From NCBI RefSeq assembly GCF_018919065.1, contig NZ_JAHLQG010000033.1, positions 1 through 64,000 of the forward strand: a stretch of DNA of 64,000 bases, written 5' to 3'. Within the stretch, counting starts at the first letter, position 1; each line of letters begins with the position of its first letter. The notes below the pieces were generated by a model, which worked only from the letters and a program-made list of their open reading frames with translations, was not told the DNA's origin and searched no databases. Origin of the DNA: Blautia sp. MSJ-9. Lineage in GTDB: Bacteria; Bacillota; Clostridia; Lachnospirales; Lachnospiraceae. The position numbers and the translations under genes were made by a program. This document shows, piece after piece, positions 7,738 through 15,141 of the stretch.

Positions 7738-10068
7738 ATGCAGAAAAAAGTAGGATTAGTTTTAGCTTTATTTGCAAGTGTACTGATGTTGACGGTAAAT
7801 GGAAAGACTGTTCTTGCAAATGCAGAGTTTAGTGATGGAAATGAGGTGCTGGAGGAAGAAAACCAAGAAATTGCTACATTTAATGATGGAGTAACAGATA
7901 AGAATGACATAGAGGAAGATGAAATTTTGCCCTCAGAAGATACTCAGGAAGTAATGCAGGCTTCAAGTACAAACGAGAGATGTGAGCTCAACCAGTACTA
8001 TAATATAGTAGATCTTCGTTATACAAGGGGTGGAAATGATTACGGATACCATTATTCTGCATCTATTCCTGGAGATGGAAGAATAAGAATTATGCTTGAA
8101 GATTGTTGTGAAAATATGTCGTTAAGTAAACAATATTTCATATTTGGAAATTCACTTGGATATCAGAATTGGTATTATACGTGGTGGAATGTAGGAATGG
8201 ATACTTACGATTCAGGATGGATTACGGTGCATGCTGGAGAGATTTCAGGAAGATTGATTGATGGTGATTATTATAAGGATAATGTTAATAAAGAGGCAAA
8301 GATTATTATAAAATATGAATCACAGGATATGTATCAGGGAGAAAAAGAACCAAACAATACTTATGATACTGCCAATGTTATACAGCCTAACACTACATAT
8401 GAGGGAAATTGTACGCCAAGACAGGATGTTGACATTTATAAGTTCTATATGGAGCAACCAGGTCTTGCTGTAATAGATATAAAAAATTTACGAGGAGATA
8501 ACTCTACCACATCTCCTAAAATATATGAGGAAGATGAGCACGAAAATGTTTATCTTATAACAGGTGCGACAAATAAAAGGAGATTGAGGTTACCTGCGGG
8601 CGCTTATTATATAGAAATGACTACCACGATGCAGTATTCACTTAGAGTAGATCTTACTTATGAATCCGCAGATGAATATGAGCAAGAAAACAATAATGTT
8701 AGAAGTCTGGCAAATAAAAAACAAATTAATACCTGGTATACAGGAAACTTGAATACAGGAAAAGATATTGATTTTTATAAATTTGAACTAAAAAAATCAG
8801 GAAATGCAAAAGTGGAATTTAAGGTGCCTAGACAATCCTCTGATAACTCACTTGTAGCTACATTATACGATAAAGATATGAAGGAATTAGCTCACGTAAG
8901 CAATACCACAAATCCGTATGCTACAACAGAAGAGAAAAAATATCCAGCTGGTGTCTATTATGTAACAGTAAAAAGTCCATACTCAAAGGAATTTGAACCA
9001 GATTATTCTATCTGCTTCAGCCAGGAAAAATACAAATATGTAAAACAAATTATTCTGCCAGACAGCTTAACTGTAAATGCTGGCAAAAAGTACACGTTAA
9101 CTCCTCAGATCATTCCTTCAGATGCAGCAAATCCTGAACTTACATGGAGTAGTAGTGACAGCAGTGTGGCAACGGTAAATTCTTCCGGGGTAATTAGTGC
9201 AAAACGTGCAGGTACAGCAATTATAACTGCGAAATCCGTTGACGGAAGCGAAGTTGAAGGTAGCGTAAAGGTATCAGTAGAAGCTGCAAAAATAGATATT
9301 TCAAATGTGAAGATAATATTGGACAGTGCCTATTCATATAACGGAAAAGCAGTAAAACCTGATTTTTCCATAGAAATTGGAAATGAAGAATTGGTTAAAG
9401 ATCAAGATTATACAGTTTCTTATGAGAATAATTCAGAAATAGGTACAGCTTTAATGGTTGTTACAGGTATTGGAAATTATACAGGTACGATAGAAGAGAG
9501 CTTTGATATAGTACCTCAGGATGTTAAAATTATTTCAGTAAAAACAGCAGGAAAGAAAAAACTCAAAGTATCCTGGAAAAAGGTATCAGGTGTAGATGGT
9601 TATATTTTATATCGTTCAACAAGTAAATATGGCGATTACAAACAAATTAAAATTATAAAAAATTCAAAAACAGTAAGCTACACAAATACTTCGTTGAAAG
9701 ATGGAAAAAAATATTATTATATGGTAGGTGCATACAAAATAATTGATGATGAAGTTTTTAGTAGTCAAAATTGTGTGCCTAAGGGAAATAAAACATTAGG
9801 AAAAGCTCAGAAAGTAAATGTTACAGGAATCTACAGAGGAAGCGCAACAATTACTGTGTATAAATCTGGAAATAATTATTATGCCAAAGCTTATGGACGT
9901 GGTGGAAAAATGAATACAACAGTTCGCTTATATTCTTATTCTGGCGGATATAAAGCGTACTATAGTGGCTCATCGGATGTATTTTTCACGATATCTAATA
10001 TTAGTTCAAGTAAGGCGAAAATAACATTCCCACGTGTTTCTGAGTTTAATGGCTGGTATTCCAGATAA
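7738..10068 (+). CDS. Secreted multi-domain surface protein (PPC, Big2, Fn3-like)
   Basis: A 776-residue exported protein with a signal peptide (basic MQKK, hydrophobic core, likely cut after LANA near residue 29) and then an acidic spacer. Two pre-peptidase C-terminal-like beta domains follow (around 215-305 and 325-420, each with a DVDIYKFYM or DIDFYKFEL strand). Next is a Big2 Ig-like domain (about 440-520, with LTPQIIPSDAA and WSSSDSSVATV), an SGNYTG-type Ig-like unit (about 522-600), a fibronectin III-like domain (about 605-690, VSGVDGYILYRS) and an unrecognised C-terminal beta domain. No LPXTG, S-layer or choline-binding anchor is visible, so it may be released or held by protein contacts. 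It is followed by a smaller secreted protein. Confidence 0.8.
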   Translation: MQKKVGLVLALFASVLMLTVNGKTVLANAEFSDGNEVLEEENQEIATFNDGVTDKNDIEEDEILPSEDTQEVMQASSTNERCELNQYYNIVDLRYTRGGNDYGYHYSASIPGDGRIRIMLEDCCENMSLSKQYFIFGNSLGYQNWYYTWWNVGMDTYDSGWITVHAGEISGRLIDGDYYKDNVNKEAKIIIKYESQDMYQGEKEPNNTYDTANVIQPNTTYEGNCTPRQDVDIYKFYMEQPGLAVIDIKNLRGDNSTTSPKIYEEDEHENVYLITGATNKRRLRLPAGAYYIEMTTTMQYSLRVDLTYESADEYEQENNNVRSLANKKQINTWYTGNLNTGKDIDFYKFELKKSGNAKVEFKVPRQSSDNSLVATLYDKDMKELAHVSNTTNPYATTEEKKYPAGVYYVTVKSPYSKEFEPDYSICFSQEKYKYVKQIILPDSLTVNAGKKYTLTPQIIPSDAANPELTWSSSDSSVATVNSSGVISAKRAGTAIITAKSVDGSEVEGSVKVSVEAAKIDISNVKIILDSAYSYNGKAVKPDFSIEIGNEELVKDQDYTVSYENNSEIGTALMVVTGIGNYTGTIEESFDIVPQDVKIISVKTAGKKKLKVSWKKVSGVDGYILYRSTSKYGDYKQIKIIKNSKTVSYTNTSLKDGKKYYYMVGAYKIIDDEVFSSQNCVPKGNKTLGKAQKVNVTGIYRGSATITVYKSGNNYYAKAYGRGGKMNTTVRLYSYSGGYKAYYSGSSDVFFTISNISSSKAKITFPRVSEFNGWYSR

Positions 10069-10131
10069 TATATTAACGCTGTTGAATAGAAGATATGAAT
10101 TCAGTGCTTAGGTAGAGAGGAAGGAAAAAGT

Positions 10132-10665
10132 ATGAAAAGAGATTTTATAAGAAAGATAACGGTATTGCTCGTAATTATAGCTGTTTCAGCTATTAGTTTT
10201 CAGAATGGATTACAAGATGTAAAAGCATCAGATATTGATCAAAAGCAGGAAAATACTTCAATTGCTACATATGAAGGTACTCAGACTTATCAAATTAGTA
10301 ATGAAAAGAAGAATGCTTCTGCAAAAGTGAAGTTTAAAAAGAAAACATTATGGGCGTTTTCTAATGGCGGATTTTATTTAAGGATAAACAGTGTCAAGGG
10401 AAGAAAGATGAATGTATCCATTCATATGCCTCAAATGAACGGGTATAATCTGTCAGCAACTATTGATTCCAGCGGGAAGAAAGCAACCGCATATTGTTCG
10501 TGCTCAAGTGGGGGATATCATGTCCTTATATTTAAAATTTCAGGAAGTGGAATCAAAGTGACAGAGAAAACACACTGTTATCAAAAACTGCTGGGACGTA
10601 CAACTGCTGACAGATATAAAACAACTATTACCCATGGATTTTACCCGCAATCACATTTCTATTAA
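10132..10665 (+). CDS. Small secreted protein of unknown function
   Basis: A 177-residue protein with a clear signal peptide (MKRDFIRK, hydrophobic helix to about residue 25, cut near VKA). The mature part is basic and Ser/Gly-rich, probably all-beta, with three cysteines in the middle and C-terminal portions (CSCSSGG and HCYQ). It starts 63 bp after the large surface protein, has the same AT-rich composition, and ends just before a strong terminator, so the two are likely one operon. The C-terminus of the larger protein shows a vaguely similar YAKAYGRGGKMNTTV pattern to the MNVSIHM region here, so the two may share a domain. I do not recognise the family. Confidence 0.6.
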   Translation: MKRDFIRKITVLLVIIAVSAISFQNGLQDVKASDIDQKQENTSIATYEGTQTYQISNEKKNASAKVKFKKKTLWAFSNGGFYLRINSVKGRKMNVSIHMPQMNGYNLSATIDSSGKKATAYCSCSSGGYHVLIFKISGSGIKVTEKTHCYQKLLGRTTADRYKTTITHGFYPQSHFY

Positions 10666-10684
10666 GTAATCAATAAACATTACG

Positions 10685-10733
10685 GAAGAACCACAGCCAC
10701 TGAAATTCACAGTGTCGCTGTGGTTCTTCTTTC
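10685..10733 (+). terminator. Rho-independent terminator after the secreted proteins
   Basis: gaagaaccacagc (10685-10697) pairs perfectly with gctgtggttcttc (10717-10729), extended inward by cactg/cagtg; the T-rich tail is tttcttg. Confidence 0.85.
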
Positions 10734-10762
10734 TTGTAAAACAAATACGACCATGTTATGAT
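10734..10762 (+). promoter_or_regulatory. SigA-type promoter for the MNT-HEPN pair
   Basis: TTGTAA, 17-nt spacer, TATGAT. The -10 lies inside a 34-bp sequence that recurs downstream of the HEPN gene. Confidence 0.55.
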
Positions 10763-10778
10763 GGAAGCACAAAGAGTA
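10745..10778 (+). repeat. Direct repeat flanking MNT-HEPN, copy A
   Basis: This 34-bp sequence matches copy B (11664-11697) at 30 of 34 positions; the shared core is catgttatgatgga. Weaker similarity continues for another 20-25 bp. The two copies bracket the toxin-antitoxin pair. Confidence 0.6.
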
Positions 10779-10877
10779 CTGGCGTTGTTTGTAGAAGGAC
10801 AATGGATAAATTGTAATAGAAATTCAAATGCAACTAAAAAATGATTTGATAAAATTGAAAAGATGGAGGAAACGGGA

Positions 10878-11231
10878 ATGCTGACATGTATCAAATCACA
10901 ACGACAGAGAAATGCAGCAGAGTATGCGCTTAAGGTTATTCAGTCATCATGTATAAAACCATATATCCAGTCAATTTATTTATATGGCAGCTGTGCGCGT
11001 GGAGAAGAAAAATACAGCAGTGACGTTGATTTGTTTCTGGAGTTGTCGGAGTCATTTCGCTCCCGGCCGGAATTAAAGAAATATATCTATCTTTTGAAAT
11101 CAGAAGTTTCATCTGCAGAATTGGATGATGCAGAGACGGATCTGAAAATTGTGGTAGGAGATGAATGGAAGAAGAATAAAATGTTATATTATGCGAATGT
11201 GCGAAAGGAGGGAATTCAGGTATGGCCTTAA
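10878..11231 (+). CDS. mntA: MNT-type nucleotidyltransferase (antitoxin)
   Basis: A 117-residue minimal nucleotidyltransferase. The signature GSCARG (Gly37-Ser38) followed by DVDLF (Asp49, Asp51) and a distal DLKIVV aspartate give the complete catalytic triad of the MNT family. In known MNT-HEPN modules this enzyme AMPylates the HEPN toxin on a tyrosine and so silences it. ATG at 10878 is chosen because GGAGG lies 8 nt upstream; an ATG 15 bases earlier has no ribosome binding site. It overlaps the HEPN gene by 10 bp, the usual toxin-antitoxin arrangement. Confidence 0.85.
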   Translation: MLTCIKSQRQRNAAEYALKVIQSSCIKPYIQSIYLYGSCARGEEKYSSDVDLFLELSESFRSRPELKKYIYLLKSEVSSAELDDAETDLKIVVGDEWKKNKMLYYANVRKEGIQVWP

Positions 11232-11644
11232 GCAGCTGCTTTGACTTTGCGGAAAATGATTTTCAATATTTTAAAGCGTCTTATGAGGCTGGTATTGTTG
11301 CGAATATGATGGGAGCCATGGCGCAGGGGATATGCGAAAAGTATATGAAACATTTGGTTTCAGAATATTACAAACCAGATAATTCTATTCAGCAGAAAGA
11401 TTTTGAAAATATTTTGCGTACACATAGTCTTAATAGATTGATGAAGTTTTTGAAGGAAAATATGAATTTGGAGTTTTCTAAGAGTACACAAACATATATG
11501 AGAATGATAGATGGATTTTATTTCTCAACCAGATATCCAGGTGATGACAGCATAGAGATTGACCGCGACGATGTGGAAATGTGTAATGAAGCGGTAAAAA
11601 TGTGTCGTAAGGAAATTATGGAATTTGAGAAAACATTCAAATAA
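11222..11644 (+). CDS. hepT: HEPN-domain protein (toxin of MNT-HEPN pair)
   Basis: A 140-residue all-helical HEPN protein. The expected features are present: a first helix with Phe/Tyr (ENDFQYFKASYEA), an EKYMKHLV helix, a THSLNRLMKFL helix and the YFSTRYPGDD segment, which is typical of the COG2250-type HEPN subfamily. A strict RX4-6H ribonuclease motif is not obvious, as the Arg in STRYPG is followed by Asp residues, so the protein may be a weak or non-canonical RNase. The gene overlaps the MNT gene and is surely co-expressed. Defence or stress roles are known for such pairs in other species; here it is inference. Confidence 0.8.
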   Translation: MALSSCFDFAENDFQYFKASYEAGIVANMMGAMAQGICEKYMKHLVSEYYKPDNSIQQKDFENILRTHSLNRLMKFLKENMNLEFSKSTQTYMRMIDGFYFSTRYPGDDSIEIDRDDVEMCNEAVKMCRKEIMEFEKTFK

Positions 11645-11663
11645 AGTAAATGAAGTAAACCAG

Positions 11664-11697
11664 ATACGGTCATGTTATGATGGAGACACAAAGAGTA
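11664..11697 (+). repeat. Direct repeat flanking MNT-HEPN, copy B
   Basis: Partner of copy A at 10745-10778 (30 of 34 identical). It lies 20 bp after the HEPN stop and just before the decayed PD-(D/E)XK gene. No good -35 precedes the TATGAT here. Confidence 0.6.
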
Positions 11698-11729
11698 ACA
11701 GTGATGTCTGCAGAAAGGCGATTTGCAAA

Positions 11730-12172
11730 ATGAAACAGAATTTCTGCAATGCACTTGAGAATGGAAATGCAGAGAAAGTAGAATCTATATTTACAGACTA
11801 TATGAAAAAGACAATCAGTGTGCGCGATACATTTGTAAAAAAGCAACAAAAGAAAACTTTTACCATGGAATTCTACTTGGAATTTTGGGATTTAAATCGG
11901 GTTGGAGAGTGAATTCAAATAAGGAAGCAGGAGATGGATTCAGTGATATTCTAATTAGAATTGACGATTCGGATGTGGGAATTATTATTGAAGTAAAGTA
12001 TTCTGAAAATGATACAGAAGATATAGAATGTAGGAAAGCAATCACTCAGATAGATCAGAAGCAATATGCAGATGAATTCAGAGATAACGGCATTGGAACT
12101 ATTTGGAAATATGGAATTGTCTGTAATAAAAAGAAATGTCGGGTATATGATGCCGCTTATGAGAAAGCTTAA
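11730..12172 (+). pseudogene. Frameshifted, 5'-truncated PD-(D/E)XK protein (AAA-ATPase-like family tail)
   Basis: Two overlapping frames encode consecutive parts of the C-terminal domain common to the AAA-ATPase-like/PDDEXK_9 proteins of gut anaerobes. The first frame gives NAEKVESIFTDYMKKTISVR and stops at 11912; the second gives NFYHGILLGILGFK, then GDGFSDILIRI and VGIIIEVKY. The nuclease motif Asp...Glu-x-Lys is intact in the second part. The shift is in the A-rich stretch near 11846. The N-terminal ATPase-like two thirds of the family are missing. It is therefore a relic, or a sequencing error if the shift were not real, but the 5' truncation stands either way. Confidence 0.75.
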
Positions 12173-12271
12173 CGAGCTTGATGAGAAAGTAAAGAAACAT
12201 CAGGAAAAATTGTAACATATATAGTTGCGGGGAATATTCTATTAAGGAAGCAATGCGTTGAGGATGTTTGT

Positions 12272-13543
12272 ATGGCTTTTTTTGATAAAGAAATGCATAT
12301 GCAGAAGGAGAATGTGGATACGGGGCGGTATCAGGTGGTGGTGCTGGACCGGCTGAATAACCGTCCGGTAGAGAATGCAAGAGTCAGGATCTCTTATACA
12401 GGTGCGCCGGACAGCGTCATTGAAGAGGTGGTGACAGATTCCTCCGGCCGGACACCGGTTCTTGAATTAAAAACGCCGCCGCTGGAATATAGTATGGAGC
12501 CGGTAGAAGAACAGCCTTATGCAGAATATACGGTGCAGATCGATGCGGAAGGTTTTGAACCCAAAGAAGTAGCGGGCAGTGAGGTTTTGCCGGATGTTTT
12601 GTCCAGACAGCCGGCAACTTTAAATGCTATGGAACTGGGAGAAAGCTACCAGCGGGTGGTGATTCCGCCACACACATTGTTTTATAAATATCCACCTAAA
12701 ATAGAAGAATCTGAGATTAAGCCGGTGAATGAGACGGGAGAGATCGTGCTGAGCAAGGTTGTTATTCCGGAATATATCGTAGTACATGATGGCCCGGTAA
12801 GTGATTCTTCGGCAGAGAATTATTATGTGCGTTACAGAGATTATATCAAAAACGTAGCCAGCAGCGAAATCTATGCCACCTGGCCGGATGATACAATCCG
12901 GGCAAATGTCCTGGCGATTATGTCGTTTACGTTAAACAGAGTTTATACTGAGTGGTATCGGAATAAAGGATATGATTTTACCATAACTTCTTCCACTGCA
13001 TATGACCATAAATGGATCTATGGCAGAAATATTTTTGACAGTATCGACCGCATTGTAGATGAATTATTTGAGAATTATCTGTCCAGACCGAATGTGCGCC
13101 AGCCGATTCTGACACAGTATTGTGATGGAAAGCAGGTGCAGTGCAGAAACAGGGGATGGATGACGCAATGGGGCAGTAAAACATTGGGTGATCAGGGATA
13201 TTCTGCGATTGAGATTCTTCGGGCTTTTTACGGAAATGATATGTACATTAATGTGGCAGAAGCGGTATCAGGGATTCCGGCATCATGGCCGGGATATGAT
13301 CTTGATATTGGTGCAACAGGAAGTAAAGTAAGTCAGATTCAGGAGCAGTTAAATACAATCGCCGGGGCATATCCGGCAGTGCCAACTGTGACTGTGGATG
13401 GGATATACGGAGATGAGACAAAAAATGCTGTCAGAGTTTTTCAGGGGATTTTTGGCCTGGGACAGACGGGGATTGTTGATTATCCGACCTGGTACAAAAT
13501 ACAGGAAATTTATGTGGCAGTCAGCAGAATTGCAGAACTGTGA
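12272..13543 (+). CDS. sleC: SleC-like spore cortex-lytic enzyme with peptidoglycan-binding domain
   Basis: A 423-residue protein in three parts. Residues 15-130 resemble a carboxypeptidase-regulatory/Ig-like beta domain (VVVLDRLNNRPVENARV). Residues 170-330 look like the SpoIID-type lytic transglycosylase domain of SleC (NVLAIMSFTLNRVYTEWY, then QYCDGKQVQC and RGWMTQWGSKTLGDQGYS). Residues 345-415 are a PG_binding_1 repeat (GATGSKVSQIQEQLN, VDGIYGDETKNAVRVFQ). SleC degrades cortex peptidoglycan during germination. There is no ordinary signal peptide, as for the SleC family where delivery is during sporulation. The ribosome binding site gagg is 8 nt upstream, and a terminator follows directly. 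No CspB/A/C protease genes are in view. Confidence 0.75.
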   Translation: MAFFDKEMHMQKENVDTGRYQVVVLDRLNNRPVENARVRISYTGAPDSVIEEVVTDSSGRTPVLELKTPPLEYSMEPVEEQPYAEYTVQIDAEGFEPKEVAGSEVLPDVLSRQPATLNAMELGESYQRVVIPPHTLFYKYPPKIEESEIKPVNETGEIVLSKVVIPEYIVVHDGPVSDSSAENYYVRYRDYIKNVASSEIYATWPDDTIRANVLAIMSFTLNRVYTEWYRNKGYDFTITSSTAYDHKWIYGRNIFDSIDRIVDELFENYLSRPNVRQPILTQYCDGKQVQCRNRGWMTQWGSKTLGDQGYSAIEILRAFYGNDMYINVAEAVSGIPASWPGYDLDIGATGSKVSQIQEQLNTIAGAYPAVPTVTVDGIYGDETKNAVRVFQGIFGLGQTGIVDYPTWYKIQEIYVAVSRIAEL

Positions 13544-13565
13544 TGAATATGAACAGATAAAATAT

Positions 13566-13610
13566 ATGACCGGCTATATCATAAGGTGATATAACCGGTC
13601 ATTATTTTAT
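13566..13610 (+). terminator. Terminator after sleC
   Basis: atgaccggctatatca pairs with tgatataaccggtcat with a single bulge; the tail tattttat is T-rich. Confidence 0.75.
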
Positions 13611-13836
13611 CTGTATTTATAGAGAGTATTATTGCTGCTATTTATTGAGAATACTATGTAAAGACTACGGACAGGTGTACTATGAGATCAGTGAGAAGCT
13701 CATTCGCCAGAGTTTTTATCTGTATGTCGGGATTCATTAAAAATCAGTGTCAAGGTAATGAGGTTATTATATATCTAAAATAAAAACGCAAAAAAAATAA
13801 GGCACCATGACTTCTCATAGTTCCTCATTCTTTAAT
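13611..13836. other. Non-coding gap between sleC and tRNA-Leu
   Basis: No gene is supported. A short frame around 13680-13740 (YYEISEKLIRQSFYLYVGIH) might be a scrap of a lost gene, but it is too short to assign. Confidence 0.35.
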
Positions 13837-13920
13837 GCGGAAGATGGGACTTGAACCCACACGAGCGCAATGCTCACAAGATCCTTAGTCTTGCTCGTCT
13901 GCCAGTTCCGACACTTCCGC
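13837..13920 (-). tRNA. tRNA-Leu (anticodon AAG)
   Basis: An 84-nt class II tRNA. The 7-bp acceptor GCGGAAG/CTTCCGC is perfect; the anticodon stem CAAGA/TCTTG encloses the loop CTAAGGA, giving AAG (to become IAG). The long variable arm (GAGC/GCTC) fits Leu, and the T-arm is GTGGG-TTCAAGT-CCCAT. CCA is not encoded. Confidence 0.9.
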
Positions 13921-13970
13921 ATATCGCATTTCTTTGGGATTCTTTTGTGCTCTCCCTCGCGACAAGTGAT

Positions 13971-13999
13971 ACTATACCAGATGCAAAAGACAATGTCAA
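13971..13999 (-). promoter_or_regulatory. Consensus SigA promoter of tRNA-Leu
   Basis: On the minus strand TTGACA, 17 nt, TATAGT: nearly perfect consensus, placed about 50 bp before the tRNA. Confidence 0.85.
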
Positions 14000-14021
14000 C
14001 AACTTTTTGAAAAAAATATAA

Positions 14022-14065
14022 AAAATTTCAAATTTTTTTTGAAAAAAAGAGGAATTTGAAATTTT
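14022..14065. promoter_or_regulatory. AT-rich inverted repeat upstream of dgt
   Basis: Arms aaaatttcaaatt and aatttgaaatttt are perfectly complementary over 13 bp with an 18-nt spacer. They lie just before a TATAAT at 14074-14079 that probably is the -10 of the dgt operon. It could be an operator or an UP-type element; no matching -35 is clear. Confidence 0.45.
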
Positions 14066-14118
14066 ATGTAGAATATAATTAATAAGAGGTATTTTGTCAG
14101 CTTGTGGAGGTATCGCTT

Positions 14119-15126
14119 ATGAATATAAGGGAAAGCATGGAACAACGAGAACAAAAGATGCTCAGCCCCTATGCTGCATGCAGCCTTTTTTCCAGAGGCA
14201 GAGAGCGGCAGGAGGAAGAATGCGATGTACGGACTGTCTATCAGAGAGACAGAGACAGGATCCTTCATAGCAAAGCTTTTCGCAGGATGAAGGATAAGAC
14301 ACAGGTTTTTCTGGCACCTCAGGGTGACCATTACAGAACCAGACTGACACATACACTCGAGGTATCACAGATAGCCAGAACCATAGCTAAGGCTTTGAGA
14401 CTGAATGAAGATCTTGTGGAAGCAATCGCACTTGGACATGACCTTGGACATACGCCTTTTGGTCATGCCGGAGAGAGAGCTCTTGATGCAGTGAATCCGG
14501 ATGGCTTTGCCCACTATAAACAGAGCGTCAGGGTTGCACAGGTACTGGAGAAGAATGGAGAGGGATTAAATCTTACCTGGGAAGTCCGGGACGGAATCCT
14601 GAATCACAGGACCAGCGGAAATCCATCCACTCTTGAGGGTCAGGTAGTGAGACTTTCAGACAAGATTGCATATATTCATCATGATATGGATGATGCACAG
14701 AGAGCCGGGATCATTACAGAGGATGATATTCCGATTACTTTGCGAATACTTCTGGGGTATACAACCCGGGAGCGGCTTAATACATTTGTCCATAATATCA
14801 TAGAGAACAGTCTGGAGCAGGATACCATAAAGATGTCAGCAGAGATTTACGAAGCAATGATGGAACTGAGAGCATTGATGTTCCAGAATGTATATGAGAA
14901 TCCTGTAGCCCACAAAGAGGAATCTAAGGTAGTGAAGATGCTGACGGAACTATATGAATATTATGCTGAACACCCGGAGGCAATGTCAACAGAGTACAGA
15001 GAACTGATCATGCGGGGAGAGAAGAAGGAACAGGTAGTATGTGACTATCTTTCTGGAATGACAGATCAGTATTCTATGGAGAAGTTCCGGGAGATTTACA
15101 TACCAAGAGCATGGGAAGTCTATTAA
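14119..15126 (+). CDS. dgt: Deoxyguanosinetriphosphate triphosphohydrolase-like protein
   Basis: A 335-residue HD-domain dNTP triphosphohydrolase: dNTP to deoxynucleoside plus triphosphate. The N-terminal RDRILHSKAFRRMKDKTQVF and HYRTRLTHTLEV (His78) are classical, followed by the HD pair His107-Asp108 in ALGHDLGHTPFGH; a distal Asp follows in SDKIAYIHHDMDD. ATG at 14119 has GGAGG 8 nt upstream, better than an in-frame GTG 15 bases earlier. It is the first gene of the macromolecular synthesis operon, 15 bp before dnaG, an order typical of Clostridia. Substrate choice (dGTP or several dNTPs) cannot be told. Confidence 0.92.
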   Translation: MNIRESMEQREQKMLSPYAACSLFSRGRERQEEECDVRTVYQRDRDRILHSKAFRRMKDKTQVFLAPQGDHYRTRLTHTLEVSQIARTIAKALRLNEDLVEAIALGHDLGHTPFGHAGERALDAVNPDGFAHYKQSVRVAQVLEKNGEGLNLTWEVRDGILNHRTSGNPSTLEGQVVRLSDKIAYIHHDMDDAQRAGIITEDDIPITLRILLGYTTRERLNTFVHNIIENSLEQDTIKMSAEIYEAMMELRALMFQNVYENPVAHKEESKVVKMLTELYEYYAEHPEAMSTEYRELIMRGEKKEQVVCDYLSGMTDQYSMEKFREIYIPRAWEVY

Positions 15127-15141
15127 GAAGGAGGACGGGAC

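Noticed and set aside
13680-13800. Short peptide frame between sleC and tRNA-Leu
   Set aside because: Too short, no ribosome binding site and no recognisable family.
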